A stretch of DNA of 64,000 bases from an uncultured Eubacteriales bacterium. Lineage in GTDB: Bacteria; Bacillota; Clostridia; Peptostreptococcales; Anaerovoracaceae. Positions 43,443 through 51,814 of this stretch are shown here, in pieces. The stretch lies in NCBI GenBank assembly GCA_902790905.1, contig CADATO010000001.1:1-64000 (forward strand), given 5' to 3'. Numbering within the stretch: the first letter of the stretch is position 1; the number at the start of each line of letters is the position of its first letter. The notes under the pieces were generated by a model that was given only the letters and a program-made list of their open reading frames with translations, was not told where the DNA came from and did no database searches. The position numbers and the translations under genes were made by a program.

Positions 43443-46274
43443 TCAGGACTGCCCGCAAAGACGTACCTCGACCAGGTTTGTGTGCTGCGGATTTCCATTC
43501 GCAACCGGCGAAGGTTTATAGGTGGACGTCAGAACGTTGATCGAGCCACGCGTATCGACGCCGTTTTCATCCGGCGTGTACCAGCCGCCCTGGCTGATGG
43601 CGCACGCCCCTTTTGCGATGCGGTCTGTCACTAGCGCGGGGATGCGCACCGTGCCGCGGTCATTAAAGACCTCGATCATATCTCCGTTATGAATATTCCT
43701 TTTTGCCGCGTCCTCCGGATGCATCCACAGAGCCGGCGGATCCAGCTGTTCCATCCACGGATTGGTATCATGAATGGAATGGCATCTGCGCTTCGTGTGA
43801 TAGCCGATCAGCTGCAGCGGATATGTCTGCATGCGTTCATAGTCTGTCGGACCCTCAGGTCCGTCAAACCATACCGGCACGCCGCCGATCTCCTCGCTGT
43901 GCATATCGAACAGGCGTTCGCAGAAGATCTCGATCTTGCCGCTCGGCGTATGGAACGGCTCACCGTCTTCCACCTGCTTTCTGAACGGTACCGGTTCTCC
44001 GCCGGGTGTGCTGTAGACGTGCCCGCCTTCTTTCATAAACGTTGGAAAATCAGGCAATTCAGGCTCATACGGCATGAGATCGTTCTCGTAGATGCGCCTG
44101 TGCCAGTCGCGTTTTTCCGGGCAGCCGTCGACAAATTCATCGTAAAGGCCCAGTTCATCGGCCACCAGTTTGATCCAGTCATACTCGTATCGGCAGTCAA
44201 ACAGCGGCGGGATGCACTGGTTACCGTACAGCTGATAATCGCCGCCTTCCCAGACCGTCGGCATGTTCTCCGTCTCAAAGAGCGACGGTGCCGGCAGCAG
44301 GATATCCGCCCAGCGCGTGCTCGGTGTATGGAACACGTCCGAGGAAACGATCATCTCGCAGGTGCCGGTATCGCTGAGGATCCGCTTTGTGTCGTTGATA
44401 TCCGCATGCTGGTTGATCAGCGTGTTCGACGCCAGACTGAAAATCAGTTTGATGCCGCAAGGCAGCGAAGGCGCCCCTTTGATCCCGTCTTTTTCCGCGG
44501 TCATGGTCTGCCATTTTTCGATCGCTTTGGTCCACAGGAACGTTGGAATTACAATATTGCACGGGTTTTTCGGCTGCTCGTAGACATACGGCGGCTCCGT
44601 ATGCCCCGGCATGACCACCGTCGCACCGGCCGCCCCGCCTTCCTTGCCGATATTGCCGGTCATCGCGGCGAGTGCTACGGTCGCGCGCGTCGTGTTTTCG
44701 CCGTTGAACGTCCGCTGCAGACCGAGCCCTGTCATCAGGCACGCAGGTTTCGCCGCCGCGTATTCTTTCGCAAGCTGCTCGATGGTATCTGCAGGAATGC
44801 CCGTGATCTTCTCCGCCCATGCCGGGTCTTTGACGATACCGTCTTTTTCCCCGAAAAGATACGATTTGTAACTCTCTCCGGCGGGGATGCCTTCCGGCAT
44901 GTGCGATTCATCATGGCCGATGCAGAACGCATCCAGGAACGCCTGGTCCTGCAGACCGTCCCGGAAGATCACATATGCCATCGCGTTGGCGAGAGCCAGA
45001 TCACTGCCTGGTCTGAGCCCGATCCAGGCATCTGCATACGTGACCGCCGATTCGCTCTCGCGCGGGTCGATCACGATGATCCTGGTCCCCTGCTCCTTTG
45101 CCTTCGTCAGATAATAGTTGCTGAACGGCCCCATGATCGTCTCTGCAGCGTTGTAGCCCCACAGGAGGATCAGTTTTGCCTTGAGGAAGTTCAGCGGGTT
45201 ATTGCAGGTGTTTTCCGTGCCGAGAATATAGTTTGAAATATAGTTCGTCTGTGCACTGCTGTAGGAGTTGTAGTACGATAAGTAACCGCCCTGCATGGCG
45301 AGCAGTCTGCGCATGAACTTGTACGGCTGTGTGACCGCACAGACGCCTGTTCCGTACAGCGTATAACGGCTGGATGGCCCGTAGTTTTCAAGGGTTTCCT
45401 GCATCTTCGCAGCGATCACTTCTGCGGCTTCTTCATAGGTGATCCGCTCGTACTTGCCTTCTCCGCGGTCTGCACGTCTGCGCATCGGATAGCGGAGCCT
45501 GTTGCGTCCGCTCAGGTATGTGCGCCGGTAGCCGCGCCCGCGCGGGCAGGCTCTGATCTGCAGACCGTTCATGGTGGTATCGGAGGAAATATCCATGATG
45601 CACCCCTCCGCAGTCCACACTTCCAGCTTGCAGTTGCCGCCGCAGTTGTTCACACCGGCGGAGCGGACAATGTGCGGTTCCTCTACCGGCAGCGGATCAC
45701 CAAGGTGCCAGGACAGGCATCCCATATCTTTGCAATAGCCATCATCCGCCAGTGTCAGCGGGGTTCCCTGCACGAGTGCACGCAGCGCCGAAACCACTGT
45801 TTGCAACTCTTCCGTCAGTTTTACAGATGTTTGTTCTTCAATAGATTTACATAATATATTTACTGTATCAATAGTGAATTTCTGGATAAATTCCCCGATG
45901 ACCGGCTCCGCATCGAGTTCCCCATTGAGTCCGCAGACGCTGAGGTATTCGAGGAATCGCAGCTGCTCCCCGATATAGTCTGCCGGGTTGCCGTCGATCA
46001 GGACCGGCTGATAGCCGTGTGCTTTATAAAAGCAAATGCACTCATAGGTCGTCCTGTCGAGCAGGATATCCCCCTTCCCCTTGCAGGCAGACGCCCAAAG
46101 CGGGATGTACAGATCCGCATCCGTGCCCTTGAAGAGGTCGTCATAGTCCTGCTGCGACAACGTCGACGTGATCCCGTAGGCGCCGCTGACCAGCCGCCAG
46201 TCCGGCAGAGACGCAAAGAACACATGCAGCAGATACGCATTGTTCAGGAATTGTCTGCTGTTTCTGATTGCCAT
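43443..46274 (-). CDS. TorD-like chaperone fused to a DMSO-reductase-family molybdopterin oxidoreductase
   Basis: This 943-residue protein joins two parts. Residues 1-185 resemble TorD/DmsD maturation chaperones (DLYIPLWASACKGKGDILLD, FYKAHGY, YIGEQLRFLEYLSVCG). From about residue 200 a catalytic subunit follows: an iron-sulfur region with Cys211, Cys215 and Cys243 (NNCGGNCKLEV, RACPRGRGYRR) but Gly207 where the first Cys ligand should be; GGYLSYYNSYSSAQ with Ser339 as likely Mo ligand, as in DmsA/BisC types; and a C-terminal dinucleotide-binding domain (GYHTKRRCHSIHDTNPW). There is no Tat signal. AAAGGAGG precedes the ATG, and no start lies near the domain junction. The substrate is unknown; S- or N-oxides are plausible. 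It is last in a three-gene operon. Confidence 0.88.
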   Translation of the reverse strand: MAIRNSRQFLNNAYLLHVFFASLPDWRLVSGAYGITSTLSQQDYDDLFKGTDADLYIPLWASACKGKGDILLDRTTYECICFYKAHGYQPVLIDGNPADYIGEQLRFLEYLSVCGLNGELDAEPVIGEFIQKFTIDTVNILCKSIEEQTSVKLTEELQTVVSALRALVQGTPLTLADDGYCKDMGCLSWHLGDPLPVEEPHIVRSAGVNNCGGNCKLEVWTAEGCIMDISSDTTMNGLQIRACPRGRGYRRTYLSGRNRLRYPMRRRADRGEGKYERITYEEAAEVIAAKMQETLENYGPSSRYTLYGTGVCAVTQPYKFMRRLLAMQGGYLSYYNSYSSAQTNYISNYILGTENTCNNPLNFLKAKLILLWGYNAAETIMGPFSNYYLTKAKEQGTRIIVIDPRESESAVTYADAWIGLRPGSDLALANAMAYVIFRDGLQDQAFLDAFCIGHDESHMPEGIPAGESYKSYLFGEKDGIVKDPAWAEKITGIPADTIEQLAKEYAAAKPACLMTGLGLQRTFNGENTTRATVALAAMTGNIGKEGGAAGATVVMPGHTEPPYVYEQPKNPCNIVIPTFLWTKAIEKWQTMTAEKDGIKGAPSLPCGIKLIFSLASNTLINQHADINDTKRILSDTGTCEMIVSSDVFHTPSTRWADILLPAPSLFETENMPTVWEGGDYQLYGNQCIPPLFDCRYEYDWIKLVADELGLYDEFVDGCPEKRDWHRRIYENDLMPYEPELPDFPTFMKEGGHVYSTPGGEPVPFRKQVEDGEPFHTPSGKIEIFCERLFDMHSEEIGGVPVWFDGPEGPTDYERMQTYPLQLIGYHTKRRCHSIHDTNPWMEQLDPPALWMHPEDAAKRNIHNGDMIEVFNDRGTVRIPALVTDRIAKGACAISQGGWYTPDENGVDTRGSINVLTSTYKPSPVANGNPQHTNLVEVRLCGQS

Positions 46275-46286
46275 ACTGCGCCTCCT

Positions 46287-47522
46287 TTACTTACTGTTGC
46301 CGGCTGTTCCCAGGATCTGCTCCCGCAGCGCGTACATATTGGACAGATTTCCGATGATCACGGCACCGACCATGTGCCCATCCCGGTAATACCGCTTCTC
46401 AAAAGCACGGCCATACTTTTGGTTGACCGCATAGAGCGCCGGCTTATCACTGCCCGACCTGATAATCTCCGCAGTGAGGTCCTCCCCGGTCGTCTCTCCC
46501 AGTGAGAATAGCGCGATTTCCGGACAGTGCAGGACCATGGAGGTATCGATCGTCTCCGTGACAGTATCCCCGCCGGCTGCATTGATGCCGGCAGCGCGCC
46601 CCTGCACCTCCGCCTGCGACCAGAGCAGCGGGTTCATGCCGTTCTGTTCCGCACAGTCGCCGCACGCATAGATATCCGGGGCGCTGGTTTCGCACTTTTC
46701 ATTGATGATCACGCCGCGTCCGCAGGCGATCCCCGCCTGCTGCGCCGCTACTGTATTGGCACGTGCACCGGTGGACATGATCACGATTCCGCACGGGAAC
46801 ACGCGGCCGTCTTTCAGCCTGACGTATTCCGCGCGGCCTTCGCCGCCGATCTCCTCGATCTGCACACCGGTATATACAGGAAACTCTGTGATCAGGGATT
46901 GCAACAGGCCTGCGCATTCTTCATCCAGGAAGCGCGGCATCAGCCGCGGCAGCGCTTCCAGGACTGTGCAGGAAATGCCGTAACGCGACATCTCAAAGCC
47001 CGCTTCCAGTCCGATGACCCCGCCGCCGATGATCACGGCCTGCTTTTCTGTAACGGCCAGCCTGCGCAGTGCAGCGATATCCTTATCGTTGCGGATCGAC
47101 AGTACACCGGGGAGATCTGCGCCCGGAATAGGCGGTACAAAAGCACTGCCCCCTGCCGCATAGATCAGTTTGCCGTACGCGAACTCCTCTGTCGTCTGCC
47201 CGGCAGGATCGGCTTCAGACGCTTCCTCTGCCTGCACTTTGCACACCTTTACCGTATGCGCCGCAGGATCGATCGATGTCACACAGGCTGCGGTCTTAAG
47301 GTCAATGCTCTTCTCCGCGAACCACGCAGCATCATGCATGACCATTCTTTCCGGATCCCATCCGTAAAGCGGCGTCTTTGTCAGCATCGGTTTCTTATAC
47401 GGCGGGAGCGATTCCTCACCGATCATGAGGATCGTGCCCTGCCTGTCGATCTCACGGATGCCTTTTGCGGCGCTCACAGCGGCTATGCCGGCGCCAATGA
47501 TCAGATAGTCAACCTTCTTCAT
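46287..47522 (-). CDS. FAD-dependent NAD(P)-disulfide-family oxidoreductase (electron input to the molybdoenzyme)
   Basis: The 411-residue flavoprotein has an FAD-binding DYLIIGAGIAAVSAAKGI at the N-terminus, a NAD(P)-binding AVIIGGGVIGLEAGFEMSRYG near residue 155 and a second FAD motif PDIYACGDCAEQNG near residue 275. It resembles rubredoxin- and nitrite-reductase-type NAD(P)H:acceptor reductases, lacking the redox-active Cys pair of disulfide reductases. It overlaps the upstream ferredoxin gene by 14 bases and ends 12 bases before the Mo-enzyme gene, so the three are surely co-expressed. It probably passes electrons from NAD(P)H to the ferredoxin subunit; this is inference from context. Confidence 0.87.
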   Translation of the reverse strand: MKKVDYLIIGAGIAAVSAAKGIREIDRQGTILMIGEESLPPYKKPMLTKTPLYGWDPERMVMHDAAWFAEKSIDLKTAACVTSIDPAAHTVKVCKVQAEEASEADPAGQTTEEFAYGKLIYAAGGSAFVPPIPGADLPGVLSIRNDKDIAALRRLAVTEKQAVIIGGGVIGLEAGFEMSRYGISCTVLEALPRLMPRFLDEECAGLLQSLITEFPVYTGVQIEEIGGEGRAEYVRLKDGRVFPCGIVIMSTGARANTVAAQQAGIACGRGVIINEKCETSAPDIYACGDCAEQNGMNPLLWSQAEVQGRAAGINAAGGDTVTETIDTSMVLHCPEIALFSLGETTGEDLTAEIIRSGSDKPALYAVNQKYGRAFEKRYYRDGHMVGAVIIGNLSNMYALREQILGTAGNSK

Positions 47523-48093
47523 GCGCCGCCCCTTTCTCCCCGCAAATCGAAAGTTTGGCAGGTAATTTCACGAGCAGGTTCGGATCGGTGATGTCCGCAA
47601 CGGGCAGCACCGCCAGGTTTTCCCTGCGCGCACCGTATTTCTCCGTCAGCGCATCGATGTCTCCGAAGTCCAGCGATCTTGTGGGGCATGCCAGCACGCA
47701 CGCCGGCGGGAAACCCTGTTCCCGAAGATCCTTACAGGCATCGCACTTCTGCGCCGTTCCCTTCGTCTTTGAGAACGAGACCGCCCCGTTCGGGCAGTTC
47801 CACATGCAGCTGCCGCAGCCGATGCAGAGCGCTTCGTCGACTGCCACCGTCCCGTCCGGTTCTTTGTGCATCGCGCCGGTCCGGCATGCCTGCACGCAGT
47901 GCGCATCTTCGCAGTGGTTGCAGGCACCCGAAAAATGCACGTAGGTGTCCCCGTCAGGGGTGTCCACGCGCAGCGTTTCCACATGTCTTAAGAATTCCCC
48001 CGGCAACAGGTCATGCAGGTCCTGACAGGCGATCTGACAGGCCCCGCAGCCGATGCAGGTGTTCATGTTAAAGAAAAATCCCAGTCTTCCCAT
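47509..48093 (-). CDS. DmsB-like four-cluster ferredoxin subunit
   Basis: The 194-residue protein begins LGFFFNMNTCIGCGACQIAC; four Cys groups typical of DmsB/NrfC/PhsB subunits are present: CIGCGACQIAC at residues 13-23, CNHCEDAHCVQAC near residue 57, CIGCGSCMWNCPNGAV near residue 92, and CDACKDLREQG followed by PACVLACPTRSL near residue 119. That fits four [4Fe-4S] clusters. It is first in the operon and lacks any signal sequence. No DmsC/NrfD-type membrane anchor is encoded here, so electrons probably come from the flavoprotein and not from quinol. Confidence 0.9.
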   Translation of the reverse strand: MGRLGFFFNMNTCIGCGACQIACQDLHDLLPGEFLRHVETLRVDTPDGDTYVHFSGACNHCEDAHCVQACRTGAMHKEPDGTVAVDEALCIGCGSCMWNCPNGAVSFSKTKGTAQKCDACKDLREQGFPPACVLACPTRSLDFGDIDALTEKYGARRENLAVLPVADITDPNLLVKLPAKLSICGEKGAAHEEG

Positions 48094-48133
48094 GGTAGCG
48101 TCCCCCGTCTGCCATGTGCAGTGTTGTCTGATT

Positions 48134-48162
48134 GCAAAACCAGCGGACCTTCCGGCCCGCTG
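48134..48162 (-). terminator. Terminator after ruvX
   Basis: Read on the minus strand, CAGCGGGCC and GGTCCGCTG pair (one G-T) around a GGAA tetraloop, followed by GTTTTG. It separates the ruvX unit from the molybdenum operon, whose first start codon is 41 bases downstream. Confidence 0.7.
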
Positions 48163-48177
48163 TATGCTGTTTTCTTA

Positions 48178-48618
48178 TCATGCCTGGTGCGGCTGGCTGT
48201 CCAGATAGCTTTGCAGGATCAGCACCGCCGCCTGTTTATCGACGTATTTCTTGCGGTTTTCTCTGCGCACGCCGCCGTCGATGAGCACCTGCTCCGCCAG
48301 TTTGGTCGTGAACCGTTCATCCTGAAAGACGACCTGCACATCCTGCAGCGCCATGCTGCGCAGTTTGTTCTCCAGCTTTTCCTTGAAGGCGCGCACCTTT
48401 TCGGTCTGCACGCTGTCGGTGCCGTTCAGGTTGAGCGGCAGTCCCACAACGACCGTCCCGCAGTCGTATTCGCGTACGTAATCAACCACCTTGCCGGTGT
48501 CCTTCTTGATGCCGACGCGCTCGATGGTCGTCACACCGTTCGCAATGATAGATAAGGCGTCACTGACCGCGACGCCTATCGTATTGTCCCCTACATCGAG
48601 GGCCAGTATTCTTTTCAT
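48178..48618 (-). CDS. ruvX: RuvX/YqgF-family Holliday-junction resolvase-like protein
   Basis: The 146-residue RNase-H-fold protein starts with RILALDVGDNTIGVAVSD, carries GTVVVGLPLNLNGTDS near residue 53, VVFQDERFTTKLAEQVL near residue 98 and a C-terminal DKQAAVLILQSYLD. The family (YqgF/RuvX) has been linked to 16S rRNA 5'-end processing and to junction resolution. AAGGTGG precedes the ATG. It follows the ireB-like gene by eight bases, an arrangement conserved in many Bacillota. Confidence 0.93.
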   Translation of the reverse strand: MKRILALDVGDNTIGVAVSDALSIIANGVTTIERVGIKKDTGKVVDYVREYDCGTVVVGLPLNLNGTDSVQTEKVRAFKEKLENKLRSMALQDVQVVFQDERFTTKLAEQVLIDGGVRRENRKKYVDKQAAVLILQSYLDSQPHQA

Positions 48619-48626
48619 CGTCCACC

Positions 48627-48878
48627 TTATTTGTTGAGGTAGTAGCGCACGAGTTCCTCGGTCAGGTCGTCTCTGTCGATCTGGCGGATGACGTTGCGCG
48701 CATTGTTGTGGCTCGTGATGTACGACGGGTCTCCGGACAGCAGATACCCGACGATCTGATCGATCGCATTGTACCCTCTTTCGTCCAGCGCTTCATAGAC
48801 TTCTTCCATGATCTCGCGGGGCGTCTTCTGTTCTGCTTTGAGCCCGTTGTTAAACATCAGTGTGTTTTTCGTATCCAT
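48627..48878 (-). CDS. IreB-family (DUF965) regulatory phosphoprotein
   Basis: The 83-residue protein matches IreB/Yrz[61 protein letters not shown]. In Enterococcus, IreB is phosphorylated by the IreK kinase and tunes cephalosporin tolerance. The start is set at 48878 because AGAGGTGAG lies just before this ATG on the minus strand; a GTG nine bases earlier overlaps that site. It sits between alaS and ruvX, the usual context. Confidence 0.92.
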   Translation of the reverse strand: MDTKNTLMFNNGLKAEQKTPREIMEEVYEALDERGYNAIDQIVGYLLSGDPSYITSHNNARNVIRQIDRDDLTEELVRYYLNK

Positions 48879-48931
48879 GGTTCTCACCTCTTATTCCCAT
48901 TTCTGTTCAGTCTCATATCCAGGTCACTTTC

Positions 48932-48960
48932 AGTATACCCCATCTGACATTTCAATTCAA
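48932..48960 (-). promoter_or_regulatory. Promoter of the ireB-ruvX unit
   Basis: On the minus strand TTGAAT (48960-48955) and TATACT (48937-48932) are 17 bases apart, about 55 bases before the ireB-like start. The genes can therefore be expressed apart from alaS. Confidence 0.6.
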
Positions 48961-48998
48961 CAGAACAGGCAATAATAATTTCCATTTTTTAGCATTTA

Positions 48999-49008
48999 GG
49001 AATCGCTC
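48999..49008 (-). repeat. GAGCGATTCC motif, intergenic copy
   Basis: This is the second of two exact copies outside genes, in the gap between alaS and the ireB-like gene, read on the minus strand. Confidence 0.6.
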
Positions 49009-49042
49009 AGCCGAGCTCTCTCTCAGCAGAAGCAGGCTGTGT

Positions 49043-51664
49043 TTACTGCAGCAGTTCCGCCGCCTTTGCAAGTGCCTCTTCCGTCTTGGACGGATCCTTG
49101 CCGCCGGCCTGCGCCATGTCGGCCTTGCCGCCGCCACCGCCGCCTGCGACTTTGGCGATCTCCTTGATCATCTTGCCGGCATGGTAGCCCTTCGAAACGA
49201 CGTCTTCCGTCAGGGAGACGATGAAGGTCACCTTCTCAGCGGTCTTCGATGCGAGGACCAGGCAGAGGCTTTCGCCGGATGCTTTCAGGTCATCGGAGAT
49301 GCCGCGCAGATCGTCGACGGAGAAGTCATCGAAGGCTTTGGTAACGAGCTTGACGCCGTTGATCTCCTGTGCCTCTGCGAGCAGATCGCCGGTCTCCCCT
49401 GCGACCATTTCCTTCTTGTATTCGTCGATTTCCTTCTTCAGCGCTTTGTTCTCAGCGGTCAGGTTGCGTGCCTTTTCAGGCACCATGGCAGCGGTCGTCT
49501 TGAGCGATTCTGCAGTCTCCTGGACAAGCGCCAGTTCATCAACCAGCATCTCCCTCAGCTTGTGACCGGTGACGGCTTCGATACGTCTGACGCCGGCAGC
49601 CACGCCGCCTTCGCTGACGATGTGGAACGCACCGATCTGACCGGTGTTGGCGACGTGGATACCGCCGCACAGTTCCTTGCTCCAGCCGCCCGCGCTGACC
49701 ACGCGGACCTTGTCGCCGTATTTATCTTCGAACAGACCCATAGCGCCTTCCGCCATGGCGTCGTCGTAAGCCATTTCTTTCGTCTCGACGGTCATGAACT
49801 CGTCGATCTTTTCGTTGACGCGCTCTTCGACTTCGTGCAGCTGTTCCTTGGTCATCGCCTCGAAATGCGTGAAGTCAAAGCGCAGACCTTCCGCTGTGAC
49901 CTGTGAACCGGACTGCTCGACATGATCGCCCAGTGTCTCGCGCAGCGCCTTCTGCAGCAGATGGGTCGCGGTATGGTTACGCGCGGAGTTGTTGCGGTGG
50001 ATTTTGTCCACGACGCAGCGGACGCTGTCGCCAGTGTTGAGGCTGCCTTCTTCGACAACCACGGTATGGACATACGTCTTCTGGTTCTTCTCGACGTCTG
50101 TGACGCGCAGTCTGCTGTCCTCTGTGCAGATATAGCCGGTGTCGCATTCCTGGCCGCCGCCAGTCGCATAGAACGGTGTGCGGTCGAGGATCACGCGGCC
50201 TTCTTCGCCTTCGCCGAGGAATTCGATCTCGCCGCCATCCTGGAAGATCGTGAGGACCTTCGCCTCGTCTTCGATGCGGGAATACCCGGTGAAGTGCGTT
50301 TCCCCGGTGAAGAGGTGCGACATAGCATCCTTATCCCATGCCTCGTCCGTCGTATGGAAATCTGCTCTGCCCATTTCCTTCTGGCGGGCCATCGCAGCTT
50401 CAAAACCTTCGCGGTCGACGGTGAAGCCCTTCTCTTCCATGACTTCCTCGGTGATGTCGATCGGGAAGCCATAGGTGTCGTGCAGTTTGAACGCGAGTTC
50501 TCCGGAAAGAATGGTCTCGCCCTTCGCCTTGAGTTCCTCTGCGTAGCCTTCCATCATCTGCTCGCCCTGATCCAGCGTGCGCATGAAGCGGTCTTCCTCG
50601 CCGGCGACGATCTTCTTGATGAATTCGCGCTGTGTGCCAAGCTCCGGATAAGCTTCTTCACATGTGTCGACGACGACATCCACCAGATCCTTCAGGAACG
50701 CATCCTTCATGCCGATCTTGCGGCCGTGGCGCGCTGCACGGCGGATGAGTCTTCTGAGGACATACCCTCTGCCCTCGTTGCCCGGCATGATCTTGTCGCC
50801 GATCATGAACGTCGCGGAACGCACGTGGTCGGTGATGATGCGCAGGGAGACATCGACCTGCTGGTCGCCGCTCTCGTAGCTGACGCCTGCCATTTCTTCT
50901 GCGGTGTGCAGGACCTTTGCGATCGTATCGACATCGAAAATGGAGTCCACACCCTGCATGATGCAGGCAAGACGCTCCAGACCCATGCCGGTGTCGATGT
51001 TCTTCTGGATCAGGTCGCTGTAGTTGCCCTGACCGTCGTTGTCAAACTGTGTGAAGACATGGTTCCAGAACTCGACATATCTGTCGCAGTCACAGCCCGG
51101 TTTGCAGTCTGGTTTGCCGCAGCCGTACTTTTCGCCGCGGTCGAAGTAGATCTCCGAGCACGGACCGCACGGACCGCTGCCGATCTCCCAGAAGTTGTCG
51201 TCCTTGCCGAGGCGCACGATGCGCTCTTCCGGCATGCCGATCTCGTTCTTCCATATGTCATATGCTTCATCGTCATCCTGGTAGACGGTCGCCCAGATCT
51301 TGTCGACCGGCAGGTTCATTACCTCCGTGATGAATTCCCAGCCCCAGGTGAGTGATTCTTTCTTGAAATAATCACCGAAAGAAAAACTGCCCAGCATCTC
51401 GAAGAAGGTGCCGTGTCTGGACGTAAAACCGACGTTCTCGATGTCCAGGGTACGGACGCACTTCTGGCAGGTGGTCACGCGCTTCGACGGCGGCTCCTTG
51501 ATGCCTGCAAAGTACGCCTTCATCGGCGCCATCCCGGAGTTGATGATCAGAAGGCTCTTATCGTCCTTCGGGATCAGCGGGAAGCTGTTGAGTCTGTAGT
51601 GCTGCTTGCTCTGGTAAAACTCCAGAAACTTGCTGCGGATCGTATTAAGACCAAGTTTTTCCAT
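49043..51664 (-). CDS. alaS: Alanine--tRNA ligase
   Basis: AlaRS charges tRNA-Ala and edits misacylated Ser/Gly. The 873-residue protein has the class II core at the N-terminus (IRSKFLEFYQSKQHYRLNSF, INSGMAPMKAYFAG), the editing domain with RNHTATHLLQKALRE and the zinc/editing CGGIHVANTGQIGAF, then the C-Ala domain ending GGGGGGKADMAQAGGKDPSK. The frame stays open far upstream of 51664, but the true start is MEKLGLNTIRSKF with AAGGAAGG before it; the extra codons lie antisense to the aldo/keto reductase gene. No T-box leader was recognised. Confidence 0.96.
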   Translation of the reverse strand: MEKLGLNTIRSKFLEFYQSKQHYRLNSFPLIPKDDKSLLIINSGMAPMKAYFAGIKEPPSKRVTTCQKCVRTLDIENVGFTSRHGTFFEMLGSFSFGDYFKKESLTWGWEFITEVMNLPVDKIWATVYQDDDEAYDIWKNEIGMPEERIVRLGKDDNFWEIGSGPCGPCSEIYFDRGEKYGCGKPDCKPGCDCDRYVEFWNHVFTQFDNDGQGNYSDLIQKNIDTGMGLERLACIMQGVDSIFDVDTIAKVLHTAEEMAGVSYESGDQQVDVSLRIITDHVRSATFMIGDKIMPGNEGRGYVLRRLIRRAARHGRKIGMKDAFLKDLVDVVVDTCEEAYPELGTQREFIKKIVAGEEDRFMRTLDQGEQMMEGYAEELKAKGETILSGELAFKLHDTYGFPIDITEEVMEEKGFTVDREGFEAAMARQKEMGRADFHTTDEAWDKDAMSHLFTGETHFTGYSRIEDEAKVLTIFQDGGEIEFLGEGEEGRVILDRTPFYATGGGQECDTGYICTEDSRLRVTDVEKNQKTYVHTVVVEEGSLNTGDSVRCVVDKIHRNNSARNHTATHLLQKALRETLGDHVEQSGSQVTAEGLRFDFTHFEAMTKEQLHEVEERVNEKIDEFMTVETKEMAYDDAMAEGAMGLFEDKYGDKVRVVSAGGWSKELCGGIHVANTGQIGAFHIVSEGGVAAGVRRIEAVTGHKLREMLVDELALVQETAESLKTTAAMVPEKARNLTAENKALKKEIDEYKKEMVAGETGDLLAEAQEINGVKLVTKAFDDFSVDDLRGISDDLKASGESLCLVLASKTAEKVTFIVSLTEDVVSKGYHAGKMIKEIAKVAGGGGGGKADMAQAGGKDPSKTEEALAKAAELLQ

Positions 51665-51739
51665 GGTGAAAGTCCTTCCTTTTTTGTACAAAATTCGTGA
51701 ATTATTATACCACTCACGATATCTTGTGTCTATTGAAAA

Positions 51740-51756
51740 ATGCCCATTTTGGGCAT
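51740..51756. repeat. Perfect inverted repeat between alaS and the aldo/keto reductase
   Basis: ATGCCCATTTTGGGCAT pairs seven bases on each side of TTT. On the minus strand it is followed by TTTTTC, yet no minus-strand gene ends here. It lies between the divergent starts of alaS and the reductase and may be an operator. Confidence 0.5.
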
Positions 51757-51799
51757 CACAAGAACAACGTGCCCAGCATGTGGCGTCACCCGCATAATA

Positions 51800-51808
51800 T
51801 GCTATACT
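51800..51808 (+). promoter_or_regulatory. Extended -10 promoter of the aldo/keto reductase gene
   Basis: TGCTATACT (TG-n-TATACT) ends six bases before the ATG at 51815, so a very short leader is implied. The element matches others in this window. Confidence 0.45.
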
Positions 51809-51814
51809 TATTCC

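Noticed and set aside
43689..45236. A 515-codon open frame opposite the molybdoenzyme gene
   Set aside because: No family resemblance and no start signals; the minus-strand product is a conserved oxidoreductase.
51665..51814. T-box riboswitch before alaS
   Set aside because: No AGGGTGGNACCGCG-like antiterminator or specifier loop is present in the short leader.
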